A program made the position numbers and the translations under genes. The notes below the pieces were generated by a model. It searched no databases. It had not been told where the DNA came from and worked only from the letters and a program-made list of their open reading frames with translations. From positions 124,001-188,000 of the forward strand of contig NZ_JACIDH010000002.1 of NCBI RefSeq assembly GCF_014196255.1: a DNA stretch of 64,000 nt. The letters are read 5' to 3'. This DNA comes from Sphingomonas pseudosanguinis (GTDB taxonomy: Bacteria; Pseudomonadota; Alphaproteobacteria; Sphingomonadales; Sphingomonadaceae). Position 1 is the first letter of the stretch. The number at the start of each line of letters is the position of its first letter. Positions 51,852 to 60,944 of the stretch are shown piece by piece.

Positions 51852-54151
51852 ACCGGCGCTTCGGCGGGGCGGCCGAACAGATAGCCCTGGGCCTGGGGGC
51901 ATCCTTCCTCCAGCACCATGCGATGCTGTTCGGCCGTCTCGACCCCCTCGGCCACGACGGGCAGGTTGAGGCTGCGGCCCAGCCCGACGATGGCGCGGAC
52001 GATCGACCGGGCGGCTTCGTCATCGGCGACGCCGGAAATGAAGCTGCGGTCGATCTTGATCTTGTCGAACGGGAAGCAGCGCAGATTGCTGAGCGAGCTG
52101 TAGCCCGTGCCGAAATCGTCCATGACGATGCCGACCCCCATCGCCTTCAGCGCATGCAGGGTCCGGAGGGTCGCCGCACGATCGTGGAGCAGGACATTCT
52201 CGGTGATCTCCAGCTCCAGCCGCGTCGCCGCCAGGCCACTGTCGGTCAGCGCCCGCGACACGATCTCGGGCAGGTTGGGAAGCTGGAATTGGATCGGCGA
52301 AACATTGACCGCCAGCGTCATGGGTGCCGGCCATAGCGCGGCGGCAAAACACGCCTCGCGCAGCACCCATTCGCCCAGCTGGAGGATGATGCCCGTCTCT
52401 TCGGCGATGGGCACGAAGGTGTCGGGGGTGACGTCGCCGCGTTCGGGGTGCTGCCACCGGAGCAACGCCTCGTAACCGATGATCGCGGCGCCGCCGGTCG
52501 CCACGAGCGGTTGATAGACCAGCCGCATCTGACCGCGCAGCAGGGCATGACGCAGATCATGCTCGAGCGCGCGGCGGGTCCGGACCGAGTGATCCATCTC
52601 ATGGTCGAAAAGGGAGGCGGTTCCGCGCCCGCTCATCTTGGCGCGATAGAGCGCGACATCCGCATTCTGGCGGAGCGCATCGGCGTCGGTGGCATCCTGG
52701 GGATGAAGCGCGACGCCGATGCTGACCCCGACCGCCATGGGATCGCGGCTCAGGTCCATCTCGGCGGCAAAGGCGTTCAGGATCGACTGGGTTAGTTTTT
52801 GGACCTTGTCGGTCGTATCGGCGTCGCGCTGGAGGATCAGGAACTCGTCGCCGCCGACCCGGGCGACCACGTCGCCGCTGCCGATGGCGCCGGTCAGGAT
52901 GGTGGCGACGCGGCATAGGACCATGTCGCCGGCGGCATGCCCGAACAGGTCGTTGACCGCCTTGAACCGATCGAGGTCGAGGGCGAGGAGCGCGATGGGG
53001 CCCTGCTGGTCCGCCTGCGCGATCGCGGTTTCCAGCGCTTGGGCGAAGTAGGTGCGGTTGGGCAGGCCGGTCAGCGGATCATGCACCGCCATGAACTCGA
53101 TCTGCCGCTGCGCGCGTCGCTGCTCAGTCAGGTCGCGGACCGCCATGACGACCGCGCGTCGGCCGCGATATTCGATTTCATGGCACATGATCTCCAGACA
53201 GCAATCGCCGCCGCCGCGCGGTCGCGCCTCGACCGGGCGATCCTCGACCAGGGTCAAGGCCGTACCGTCCAGCGCCTCCAGCCAGTCCTCGGGGCGACTG
53301 TCGAGCAGTTCGGCGCTCGTGACGCCCAACTGCGTGGCGAGGCGGGGATTGACCTCGGCGATGCGGCCATTTTTGAGGATGGCGATGCCCTCGCGCGTGG
53401 CACGGGTCAGGCCGCGAAGATCGGTCAGCAAGCGGTCGATGATGGCGGCGGCAATCATCGTCGCGACGATCAGGGTCATGGCGGCCAGCACCGCCCGTGC
53501 GATGGTGAGACGATTGATCGGATGCCCGCTCGTCGGCATCGGTACGCCACCGGGGATCAGCGTCGTCGCGGTCATCACGCCGAAATGCAGCGTGACGATG
53601 CCCAGCGTGCCGAGCGCGACCGGGACGATGATCCGCCACCACCCGCGAAGTTGCCGGTGACTGCACACCGACATGGTCAGGAACAGGGTCGCCGCAACGA
53701 GGGTTTGGGCGAGTATGGTGCCGTCATAGCGGATCAGCCCCGGCATGATCAGCGCGCGCATGCCGAGGAAATGCATCGCCGTCACGCTGGCCGAAAAGAT
53801 CATGCCGGTCACGATGACGGGCGGCCGGGTGCGTCGATAGCGGTCGAATGTCAGCGCCAGCCAGATGCCCGCCACCGGCACGGCCGCCGACACGGCCGTC
53901 AGCCACAGGTCGAAATGGATGGGGAAGGGGCCTCTATAGGCCAGCATGGCCAGGAAATGCGTTGCCCAGACGCTCAACCCCGCCGTCAGCGCCGCGATGG
54001 CGGTCCAGCTTCGCCGCCGGCTCTCGACACATTCCCCGGCCCGGACAAGCAGCAGATACAGCGCGGTCAGACCCGATACGCAGATCACCACCGCCAGACC
54101 GACCATCCAGGGATCATGATCGTTCGTGATGCAACCGACGATATCGAACAT
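51815..54151 (-). CDS. MHYT-PAS-GGDEF-EAL cyclic di-GMP protein
   Basis: A 778-residue membrane sensor. The N-terminus (about 1-230) is an MHYT domain with repeats ATHFLAM, AMHFLGM and TLHFGVM that may bind a metal and sense a gas. A PAS-like segment (about 250-370) is followed by GGDEF (RVGGDEFLI, intact) and EAL (GYEALLRW, DDFGTGYSSLSNL, both intact). The RxxD inhibitory site is replaced by GSGD. Both cyclase and phosphodiesterase residues are present, so net activity is unclear. The ATG at 54151 has AAGG seven bases upstream; the longer ATG at 54205 was rejected. Confidence 0.93.
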   Translation of the reverse strand: MFDIVGCITNDHDPWMVGLAVVICVSGLTALYLLLVRAGECVESRRRSWTAIAALTAGLSVWATHFLAMLAYRGPFPIHFDLWLTAVSAAVPVAGIWLALTFDRYRRTRPPVIVTGMIFSASVTAMHFLGMRALIMPGLIRYDGTILAQTLVAATLFLTMSVCSHRQLRGWWRIIVPVALGTLGIVTLHFGVMTATTLIPGGVPMPTSGHPINRLTIARAVLAAMTLIVATMIAAAIIDRLLTDLRGLTRATREGIAILKNGRIAEVNPRLATQLGVTSAELLDSRPEDWLEALDGTALTLVEDRPVEARPRGGGDCCLEIMCHEIEYRGRRAVVMAVRDLTEQRRAQRQIEFMAVHDPLTGLPNRTYFAQALETAIAQADQQGPIALLALDLDRFKAVNDLFGHAAGDMVLCRVATILTGAIGSGDVVARVGGDEFLILQRDADTTDKVQKLTQSILNAFAAEMDLSRDPMAVGVSIGVALHPQDATDADALRQNADVALYRAKMSGRGTASLFDHEMDHSVRTRRALEHDLRHALLRGQMRLVYQPLVATGGAAIIGYEALLRWQHPERGDVTPDTFVPIAEETGIILQLGEWVLREACFAAALWPAPMTLAVNVSPIQFQLPNLPEIVSRALTDSGLAATRLELEITENVLLHDRAATLRTLHALKAMGVGIVMDDFGTGYSSLSNLRCFPFDKIKIDRSFISGVADDEAARSIVRAIVGLGRSLNLPVVAEGVETAEQHRMVLEEGCPQAQGYLFGRPAEAPVYAVPSALRRRP

Positions 54152-54297
54152 GGATCGGCCTTGTCTCCCGCGATCTGTCGTCGGTAACACGACGCATTTG
54201 ACCAAAAGTTAACCGGTGCGGACCCGGCGATCCGGAATGGTACAATCGTTTATGTCATGGCGCATGGCGGGGGTTTGCAAATGCCCGGCGGATTTCT

Positions 54298-54311
54298 ATA
54301 CTGACCGTTAT
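54298..54311 (+). promoter_or_regulatory. TetR operator copy 1, overlapping the TetR start codon
   Basis: ATACTGACCGTTAT differs from the site at 54919 at two of 14 positions. It overlaps the ATG (54310) of the TetR gene, so binding would block its own expression. Confidence 0.55.
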
Positions 54312-54918
54312 GGAAAATCATCCGCCCGCGTGCAAAGGGCGCCCCCGCGAATTCTGCACCGACCAGGCTCTCGCCGCCGCGCTCCGTGTGTTCTGGAGCA
54401 AGGGCTATGAGGGCGCCTCGATGGCGGACCTGACCGAGGCGATGGGCATCACCAAGCCCAGCCTCTATGCCGCCTTCGGCAACAAGGAAGCGCTTTTCCA
54501 CAAGGCGCTTGACCTGTATGAGGCCGAGAAGCTGGCCTATATCCGCGAGGCGCTGCACCAGCCCACGGCACGCGGCGTCGTGGAGCATCTGTTGCGCGGC
54601 GCGCTCGATGCCCAGACGCACAAGGGCGAGCCGCAAGGCTGCCTGGGCGTGATCCATTCGGTGGCCTGCGGCGAAGAAGCCGAATCGATCAAGGCCGCCG
54701 TCATCGAACGCCGCGCCTCGTCGCAGGCGGCTTTGCTCGCCCGGTTCCAGCGCGCCAAGGATGAGGGCGAATTGCGCGACGATGTCGAACCGGAGGGGCT
54801 GGCGCAATATCTCTACGCGCTGTTCCAGGGCATGGCGGTGCAGGCGGGGTCGGGCGCGACGCGCGAGGAGCTGGAGCGGCTGGTCGAAACCGGCCTTGCG
54901 CTGTGGCCGTCAAGATAG
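54310..54918 (+). CDS. TetR/AcrR family transcriptional repressor
   Basis: A 202-residue regulator. The helix-turn-helix lies at about residues 15-60 (ALAAALRVFWSKGYEGASMADLTEAMGITKPSLYAAFGNKEALF), followed by an all-helical ligand domain (QGCLGVIHSVACG, ALFQGMAVQAGSG) of the COG1309 type. The ligand is unknown. Three similar 14-base palindromes at 54298, 54919 and 54965 mark its probable sites, over its own start and just before the next gene. Confidence 0.9.
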   Translation: MENHPPACKGRPREFCTDQALAAALRVFWSKGYEGASMADLTEAMGITKPSLYAAFGNKEALFHKALDLYEAEKLAYIREALHQPTARGVVEHLLRGALDAQTHKGEPQGCLGVIHSVACGEEAESIKAAVIERRASSQAALLARFQRAKDEGELRDDVEPEGLAQYLYALFQGMAVQAGSGATREELERLVETGLALWPSR

Positions 54919-54932
54919 ATACCGACCGGTAT
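54919..54932 (+). promoter_or_regulatory. TetR operator copy 2
   Basis: ATACCGACCGGTAT: perfect six-base half-sites with a two-base spacer, immediately after the TetR stop codon and upstream of the -35 at 54941. Confidence 0.65.
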
Positions 54933-54940
54933 GAAAGTGC

Positions 54941-54969
54941 TTGACGACCTGTCGATCGGTTAATATACC
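54941..54969 (+). promoter_or_regulatory. Sigma-70-type promoter between two TetR operators
   Basis: TTGACG, a 17-base spacer and TATACC. The -10 overlaps operator copy 3, the expected layout for TetR repression. The first gene downstream starts at 55101, giving a leader of about 125 bases. Confidence 0.5.
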
Positions 54970-54978
54970 GATTGGTAT
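54965..54978 (+). promoter_or_regulatory. TetR operator copy 3
   Basis: ATACCGATTGGTAT matches copy 2 at 12 of 14 positions. It is 46 bases downstream of copy 2 and overlaps the predicted -10. Confidence 0.6.
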
Positions 54979-55100
54979 TGAAGGCATCCGAGCCTTCGTC
55001 TGATGGATTAGCGAGGCATGAAGGCCGACGGCATCGCCGTCGACAGCGTCGGGCACGGCCCGGCGCGAGCGATGTCGCGCGGCAGCAAAGGGGTAATGTC

Positions 55101-55520
55101 ATGGCCTATGTCGCTTTTCAGGAAATCGGTGCGGCTATCAGCGCGGTGGGCGCGGCGACGGCGCAGCAGGGTGCCAGCGCGGTTCGTCCCGATGCACGCC
55201 TGTCGGCGCTCGAATGGCAGGTCGTCGCGCTGGCGCGCCGCGACAGGATCGCCAGCCTGCGCGAGCCGGGTCGGCTGACCCGTGCCATCGCCACCATCTT
55301 CGGCGAAACGCGCAATCCGCGCCTGGCCGACCCGTCGCTGGAGGCGCTGCGCCGGATGGCGGTACTCAGCTGGCATCATGGCTATAGCGTGCCTTCGAAC
55401 GAGGTGCGGGCGTTCCTGGCGGCGGGCTATACGCCCGACCAATATGAGCTGATGGTCGACAGCATCGGCACCGCGCTCGCGGGTTCGCGCCGGGCGGCGC
55501 GGGTCGCCACGGCGGGCTGA
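55101..55520 (+). CDS. Hypothetical protein, probable TetR target
   Basis: A 139-residue protein that I do not recognise. The N-terminus (MAYVAFQEIGAAISAVGAAT) is mildly hydrophobic with no clear signal cleavage. The rest is basic and helical (LEWQVVALARRDRIASLREPGRLTRAIATIFGE, ALRRMAVLSWHHG), ending SRRAARVATAG. GGGG precedes the ATG. It follows the TetR-controlled promoter, so its expression is probably inducible by the TetR ligand. The long leader has the potential hairpin GACGGCATCGCCGTC near 55026. Confidence 0.65.
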   Translation: MAYVAFQEIGAAISAVGAATAQQGASAVRPDARLSALEWQVVALARRDRIASLREPGRLTRAIATIFGETRNPRLADPSLEALRRMAVLSWHHGYSVPSNEVRAFLAAGYTPDQYELMVDSIGTALAGSRRAARVATAG

Positions 55521-55597
55521 GCCTTCGCCACGGCGGGACCCTCTTGCCCTTTCGGTCGATCGGCGTAGCTTGGGGGTGAGCCAAGACGGAGCTGACC

Positions 55598-56179
55598 ATG
55601 CCGGCCGAACTGCGTCTGAACGACCCGTTTTCGATCATCACCCTGCCCATGGCGGGGCATGACGGGCCATTTCCCTGGGAAACCCGTTTCGCCTGGCCAC
55701 GATCGGGCGATTTGCAACTCGCCTTTGACGACCAAAGCCGGGACGCACGCAACGTCTGGGCGAGCAGGCTGGACCAGGCGGTCGCGCAGGCGGACCGTGC
55801 CGTCCTGCTCGTCGCCGAGAATGCCGCCTGTCTCGCAGCGATCTGGTGGGCGCGGCTGTCGCCCGCTCAATATGTCGACAAGGTCGCGGGCGCGTTGCTG
55901 TTCGATCCGCCATCGGTCGATCTGCTCGACCGGTCGGGCAAGACCCTCTTCGCCTCGCCCGATGCGGCGTTGCCCTTTCCATCGCTGATCGTCGATCGCG
56001 CGGATCGTGGCGGCGCGCTGGCGCGCAGTTGCGGCGGCCATCTGCTGAACGCCCCCGCCACCCCGCCAATCGCGACCGGTATGTGGCGGCAGGCGCATCG
56101 CCTGATCGAGCGGCTGTCGGCCGGCGTCGTCGAGCAGGACCTGCGGCTGCTCCGGACGCTGGGGCTGTCGGATCAGTGA
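55598..56179 (+). CDS. Degenerate RBBP9-like alpha/beta hydrolase, probably non-catalytic
   Basis: A 193-residue protein with the order of an RBBP9/YdeN-type serine hydrolase: WASRLDQAVAQAD leads into the strand VLLVAENAACLAAIWWA. At that elbow active family members read LVAHSLGC; here the His-Ser pair is replaced by Glu-Asn, so the nucleophile appears lost. A later RLIERLSAG tail fits. The frame is intact, so a binding role is more likely than decay. It lies 77 bases after the hypothetical gene, possibly in the same operon. Confidence 0.6.
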   Translation: MPAELRLNDPFSIITLPMAGHDGPFPWETRFAWPRSGDLQLAFDDQSRDARNVWASRLDQAVAQADRAVLLVAENAACLAAIWWARLSPAQYVDKVAGALLFDPPSVDLLDRSGKTLFASPDAALPFPSLIVDRADRGGALARSCGGHLLNAPATPPIATGMWRQAHRLIERLSAGVVEQDLRLLRTLGLSDQ

Positions 56180-56192
56180 GCCCATACAAAAT

Positions 56193-56216
56193 GGCCCGGC
56201 GGAGAACCGCCGGGCC
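56193..56216. terminator. Hairpin between convergent hydrolase-like and lipoprotein genes
   Basis: GGCCCGGCGG and CCGCCGGGCC form a perfect ten-base-pair stem with loop AGAA, 13 bases after the hydrolase-like stop. No T-run follows. Confidence 0.6.
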
Positions 56217-56291
56217 AGGTAACCGCCATTGGGAGCTTCCTTTGGCGAGGCAGGAGTGGCGAGGGGCCACAGGGACCCCCCCCGGGTAAAG

Positions 56292-56528
56292 TCAGCGCGG
56301 CGTGGCCGCGTTCAGATCGAGATCGTTGCCGCCGATGTCCGCATTTCCTTCATCGGCCGCGAGCGTGTCGTTGATCGCCGCGTCATTCTCGGTCAGGGAT
56401 GCGTCACCATTGCCGAGCGACGGATCGGAAACATTGGCGGTTTCGGCGGTCGTACCCTTGGGTGAGCAGCCGGCAAGCACGGCGGTCGCGGTCAGCAGGA
56501 TCATCGGAAAGGCATAACGTCGCAACAT
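56292..56528 (-). CDS. Small acidic lipoprotein
   Basis: A 78-residue precursor: MLRRYAFPMILLTATAVLAG then Cys21 in a classic lipobox (LAGC). The mature part is rich in Asp, Asn, Ala and Thr (SLGNGDASLTENDAAINDTL), with no known domain. Acidic lipoproteins like this are common in sphingomonads and unassigned. The ATG at 56528 starts the signal; the frame upstream is not supported. It is divergent from the serine protease gene. Confidence 0.75.
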   Translation of the reverse strand: MLRRYAFPMILLTATAVLAGCSPKGTTAETANVSDPSLGNGDASLTENDAAINDTLAADEGNADIGGNDLDLNAATPR

Positions 56529-56593
56529 GAACTCGGTCCCCTTGTCGTGCCGTCCGGTGTCCGTCGGGCTTGGCATGATCAATACATAGCGAA

Positions 56594-57829
56594 ATGATGG
56601 GATATAAGCCATGCTCTTCTTGGGCGTGCAATAGCTGGGCTTTTCGACTCGTCGCGCCGGGGCTGATCGCGGTCGCCACGCCCGCCGCCGGGCAAGTCGA
56701 GCCGCCGCTGGACGGGCGCGCCGCGCTGTCGCTCGATGCGGCCACCTATGCCGCGTCGTCGGGTCTGTCGCCCGCCCAGGCGCAACGCGAACTGGAGATC
56801 CAGGAAGCCTCGGTTCCCGTCACCGACGCGCTGAAGGTGGAGTTCGCCAGTCGCCTCGCGGGACTGTCCGTCGGGCATGCGCCCTTCCATATCGATATTC
56901 TGCTGACCGGGGACGCACCGGTCGCCGACCGTACGGTCGTGATCGCCGGCGCGAATGTGCTGATCCGCTTTCGAACCGGTGCGTATGCCAGCCATGACCA
57001 GCTGATCATGGCGGCGGCGCTCTATCAGACCGAAATCCGCGCCTCGCTGACCAAGCCGCCGGGGATCGGAGTCGATCCGCGGATCGGAGCGCTGGTCGTG
57101 ATGGTCGGTCAGGCCGATGCGCTCGCCGAGCCGGACGATGCGCTGCGCGACCGGATCGCGCGGCTGACCGGCGTGCCGGTTCGCATCGCCACGCTGGAGG
57201 CGCCCGATACCGATATGGCGGATGTCCAGGGCGGCGGCCGGCTGGTCGGCGTCGATCCGGGCGATGGCCGCCGCTATGCCTGTACCAGCGGGTTCGTCGT
57301 GCGGCGGGGCAGCGAAAGCGCGATCGTCACCGCCGCCCATTGCCCCGACAATCTGTCCTGGGCGGATGGGACGAACGCGGCCCCGCCGCTGACCTTTCTG
57401 GGGCAATGGGGCTGGGGCTATCAGGACGTTCAGCTTCAGGGCAGCACCGTGCCGCTCGCGCCCACCTTCTGGAGCGATACCGCCAAGACGGTGCAGCGCC
57501 GCGTCGAGGGACAGCGCGCACGCGGATCGACGCGGGCGGGCGACATCGTCTGCCATCGGGGCGAGCGTACCGGCTATAGCTGTGCCGAGGTCTGGCTGCC
57601 CGATTTCGCGCCGGCGGGCGATCTGTGCGGCGGGGGCTGCACCCCGACCTGGGTGGCGGTGCGCGGGCCGACCTGTCGCAGCGGCGATAGCGGCGGGCCG
57701 GTCTTTCTGGGCGGCACCGCCTTCGGCATCGTCAAGGGCGGCAGCTACCGCGCGGACGGCAGCTGCGCCTTCTATTATTACATGTCACTCGATTTCCTGC
57801 CGAGCGGGTGGTCGCTGGCGCTCGGCTGA
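56594..57829 (+). CDS. Secreted trypsin-like (S1 family) serine protease
   Basis: A 411-residue exported protease. A signal region ends near ATPAAGQ. Residues about 40-210 look like a streptogrisin-type pro-region (SLDAATYAASSGLSPAQAQREL), and the protease domain starts GRRYACTSGFVVRR. The His is in VTAAHC and the Ser in CRSGDSGGP. The Asp cannot be fixed safely (candidates in WGYQDVQLQ). Several Cys residues, including CGGGC, suggest disulfides. Start ATG at 56594 or 56597. It shares a 65-base divergent gap with the lipoprotein. Confidence 0.82.
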   Translation: MMGYKPCSSWACNSWAFRLVAPGLIAVATPAAGQVEPPLDGRAALSLDAATYAASSGLSPAQAQRELEIQEASVPVTDALKVEFASRLAGLSVGHAPFHIDILLTGDAPVADRTVVIAGANVLIRFRTGAYASHDQLIMAAALYQTEIRASLTKPPGIGVDPRIGALVVMVGQADALAEPDDALRDRIARLTGVPVRIATLEAPDTDMADVQGGGRLVGVDPGDGRRYACTSGFVVRRGSESAIVTAAHCPDNLSWADGTNAAPPLTFLGQWGWGYQDVQLQGSTVPLAPTFWSDTAKTVQRRVEGQRARGSTRAGDIVCHRGERTGYSCAEVWLPDFAPAGDLCGGGCTPTWVAVRGPTCRSGDSGGPVFLGGTAFGIVKGGSYRADGSCAFYYYMSLDFLPSGWSLALG

Positions 57830-57892
57830 GGGATCGCATGGCATCGCCGCCGCGTTGGCCAGGGCATCAGCGGACATCAGGAAGACGATGCT

Positions 57893-58897
57893 ATGAAAGC
57901 CATGATCCTCGACGCGCCCGGCGGCCTCGATCGATTGCGACTGGTCGACCGGCCCGATCCGGGTGTGCCCGGGCCGGGGATGATCCGCGTGCGGCTGCAT
58001 GCCACATCGCTGAATTATCATGATTATGGCATCGTCTCGGGCAATATGCCGACCCAGGATGGCCGCGTGCCCATGTCCGATGGCGCCGGCATCGTCGAGG
58101 CGATCGGTGAGGGTGTCACCGATTTCGACATAGGCGATGCGGTGGTGTCCTGCTTCTTTCCCGAATGGCACGAAGGGCCGGCGCGCGTCGGTGACTTCGT
58201 GACCGTGCCGGGGGACGGCGTCGATGGCTATGCACGGGAAGCGGTCATTGCGCCGGCCACGGCCTTCACCCGCACGCCCAAGGGCTATGACCATGCCGAG
58301 GTCGCGACGATTACCACCGCCGGGCTGACCGCGTGGCGCAGCCTGGTCGTCGATGGCGGGTTGAAGGCGGGCGACCGTGTACTGGTGCTGGGCACCGGCG
58401 GGGTGTCGATCTGGGCGTTGCAGATCGCCAAGCTGATGGGCGCCAGCGTCGCGGTGACGTCCTCCTCGGATGCGAAGCTGGAACAGGCGCGGGCGCTGGG
58501 GGCGGACTATACCGTCAACTATCGCGAGCAGGAGCAATGGGGGCGGCCGGTGCATGACTGGGCCGATGGCGGCGTCGATCACGTAATCGAAGTTGGCGGC
58601 CCCGCAACGCTCGCCCAGTCGATCGAGGCGGTTCGGATCGGCGGGCATATCGGATTGATCGGGGTGCTGACCGGCGTGTCGGGTCAGGTGCCGACGGCCG
58701 CCCTGATGGCGAAACAGGCGCGGCTCCAGGGCCTGATCGTCGGCAGCCGGCGGATGCAGCGGGATTTTGTCCGCGCGCTCGACGCCAGCGACATCCGCCC
58801 CGTGATCGACCGCCGCTTCGCACTGGAGGAACTGGCCGATGCGTTCCGCCATCAGGAGAGCGGCGGCCATTTCGGCAAGATCGTCGCGACATGGTAA
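57893..58897 (+). CDS. NAD(P)-dependent zinc-less alcohol dehydrogenase/quinone oxidoreductase family
   Basis: A 334-residue medium-chain oxidoreductase. The N-terminal domain (LHATSLNYHDYGIVSG) lacks the Cys and His zinc ligands of classical ADH. The cofactor motif is VLGTGGVSIWALQIAKLMGASV, followed by SSDAKLEQARALGADY, IEVGGPATLAQSIEAV and HFGKIV at the end. This fits zinc-free quinone reductase-like enzymes; substrate unknown. AGGAAG precedes the ATG. It lies ten bases before the broken NDH-2 gene. Confidence 0.83.
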   Translation: MKAMILDAPGGLDRLRLVDRPDPGVPGPGMIRVRLHATSLNYHDYGIVSGNMPTQDGRVPMSDGAGIVEAIGEGVTDFDIGDAVVSCFFPEWHEGPARVGDFVTVPGDGVDGYAREAVIAPATAFTRTPKGYDHAEVATITTAGLTAWRSLVVDGGLKAGDRVLVLGTGGVSIWALQIAKLMGASVAVTSSSDAKLEQARALGADYTVNYREQEQWGRPVHDWADGGVDHVIEVGGPATLAQSIEAVRIGGHIGLIGVLTGVSGQVPTAALMAKQARLQGLIVGSRRMQRDFVRALDASDIRPVIDRRFALEELADAFRHQESGGHFGKIVATW

Positions 58898-58907
58898 GGA
58901 TGGTGAC

Positions 58908-60232
58908 ATGACGAACGGCGCGTTCGAATATGGCCCCGACCGGGACCCCGTTGACCCGAACTGGCCGCATGTCGTGATCGTCGGCGCCGGGTTCGGCGGG
59001 CTGGCGGCGGCGCAGCAGCTGGGCAACGCCCCGGTCCGCGTGACGGTGATTGACCGCAATAATTATCACCTGTTCGTGCCGCTCCTCTATCAGGTGGCGA
59101 CGGCAGCATTGTCGCCCGCCGACGTGGCGGAGCCGATCCGGCATGTCCTGGGCCGTTATCCCAATATCCGCGTCGTGCTGGGCGAGGCGACGGGCGTCGA
59201 CACCGGGGCCCGGCAGGTGGCGCTGTCGACCGGGGAGGCCCTGTCCTATGACCGGCTGGTGATGGCGACCGGTTCGACCAGCAGCTATTTCGGCCATGAC
59301 GAATGGCGCAGCGTCGCACCCGCCTGCAAGTCGATCGAGGAGGCGCGGGCGATCCGCTCGCGTATCCTGAGCGCCTTCGAGTCCTGAGCGCCTTCGAGGA
59401 GGCGGAGCGCGACGGGGCGGCGGACCGCGACGCACTGATGACCTTCGTCGTGGTCGGTGGCGGGCCGACCGGCGTGGAGCTGGCCGGGTCGATAGCCGAA
59501 CTGGCCCGCCACGCGCTGACCTCCGACTTTCGCCGTATCCGTCCCGAAACCGCGAAGATCATCATGATCGAGGGCGGCCCGCGCATCCTGTCCGCCTTTC
59601 CCGACGCGCTGGCCGGCTATGCGCAGCGTGCGCTCGGTCGGCTGGGGGTGCGGGTCATGACCGACATGCCGGTCGAGTCGATCACGGCGGATGGACTGAC
59701 CGCCGGCGGGCGCTTCATTCCGGCGCGCACCGTCCTGTGGGGTGCGGGTGTCGCACCAACCGGTGCAGCCAGGCTGCTGGGGATCGAACCCGGCCCCGGC
59801 GGGCGGGTGCCGGTCGGCGCGGACCTGCGCGTCACAGGGCTGGAGAATGTCTATTCGCTGGGCGATGTCGCGGCCTGCATGGACGAGGATGGCCGCCCCC
59901 TGCCGGGACTGGCGCAGGTCGCGCAGCAGCAGGGCAATTATCTGGGCAAGGCGCTGCGCAGCGAACTGACCCGGGGGCGCAGCTCCGCGCCGTTTCGCTT
60001 CCACAATCGGGGCAATGCCGCGATCATCGGGCGTCACGCCGCCATCTTCGATTTCGGGCGGTTCCGGATGAAGGGCTATCCCGCCTGGATGCTCTGGGCG
60101 ATCGTCCATGTCGTGCTGCTGGTCAACTTCGCTCAGCGCATCCGGGTCAGCCTGCAATGGCTGTGGCGATACCTGACCTATCGGCGCGGTGCCCGGATCA
60201 TCACCACCCCGGTCGTCCGCCGACCGGTCTAG
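58908..60232 (+). pseudogene. Type II NADH dehydrogenase (NDH-2-like), frameshifted by a tandem duplication
   Basis: The N-terminal part (HVVIVGAGFGGLAAAQQL, FAD site; YHLFVPLLYQVATAALSPADVAEPIR, quinone side; VMATGSTSSYFGHDEW) stops at codon 160. The C-terminal part continues in another frame (FVVVGGGPTGVELAGS, NAD site; YSLGDVAAC; two membrane-anchor helices near the end). An exact 17-base duplication at 59365-59398 causes the shift. Deleting one copy gives a single 436-codon gene with no other defect, so loss is very recent or a sequencing error. Intact, it would oxidise NADH and reduce quinone without proton pumping. Confidence 0.9.
59365..59398. repeat. 17-base exact tandem duplication breaking the NDH-2 gene
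   Basis: TCCTGAGCGCCTTCGAG occurs twice head-to-tail (59365-59381 and 59382-59398). Seventeen is not a multiple of three, and the second copy brings in-frame TGA at 59385. Confidence 0.97.
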
Positions 60233-60238
60233 GCCGGA

Positions 60239-60883
60239 TCAGTGCGCCAGCTGCGCGCGGAGGTCGATCAGTGTCGCCCCGATATGTTCGGACAGCAGTG
60301 CCGCGACCCGCGCCTCGTCGCGTGACAGCCATGCGTCGAGCAGCGCATGATGTTCTTCATGCGCGCGATCCTCACGGCCGGCGGGCTTCAGATGCTGGAT
60401 GACGTAACGCTCCGCCAGCACCTGCAGCCGTTCGATCAACTGGAAGGTCAGCGCGGCCCCCAGCGGCCGGACGAGCGCCAGGTGGAAGGCGCGGTTCTGG
60501 AGCGCGACATCGTGCAGCGCCTCATGCGCCGCTACGTCGAGCGCGTGCAGCGCCTCGCGCGCCGCCGCCTGGTCCACCGGCGTGGCGACGCGGCTAGCGC
60601 GCGCGGCGGCATTGGGTTCGATCGACAGGCGAAGCTCGTAAATCTCCTCCGCTTCGCCCGCCCCCAGCGATCGGACGAAAAAGCCGCGATTGGCCTGGCT
60701 GGTCAGGAGCCCTTCCTGCTCCAGCCGTGCCAGCGCCTCGCGCAGCGGAATCTTGCTGACGCCCAGCTCATTGGCCAGCGCGTCCTGCCGGATCGGCTGC
60801 TCCTCGGGCAGGTCGCCGCTGATGATGCGTTCGCGAATGATCGTGAAAATCTGTTCGGACAGGGTGCGAACGACAAGGCTCAT
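60239..60883 (-). CDS. GntR family regulator, FCD type, second paralogue
   Basis: A 214-residue regulator closely related to the protein at 49702: both share IRQDALA-ELGVSKIPLREALARLEQEGLL and EIYELRLxxEPxAAARA, LAERYV and HLKPAGR. The winged helix is at about residues 6-72 and the FCD domain follows. It sits after nadE on the same strand with a GTAC-G-GTAC palindrome 62 bases before its start, a variant of the ATAC-N-GTAT site. Its target is unknown; cross-regulation with the first paralogue is plausible. Confidence 0.9.
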   Translation of the reverse strand: MSLVVRTLSEQIFTIIRERIISGDLPEEQPIRQDALANELGVSKIPLREALARLEQEGLLTSQANRGFFVRSLGAGEAEEIYELRLSIEPNAAARASRVATPVDQAAAREALHALDVAAHEALHDVALQNRAFHLALVRPLGAALTFQLIERLQVLAERYVIQHLKPAGREDRAHEEHHALLDAWLSRDEARVAALLSEHIGATLIDLRAQLAH

Positions 60884-60944
60884 ATTTTCTCTCGTGCCGA
60901 CAGGCCGGGAGGAGCCTGTAATTCCTGATAATCAATATTGATCG

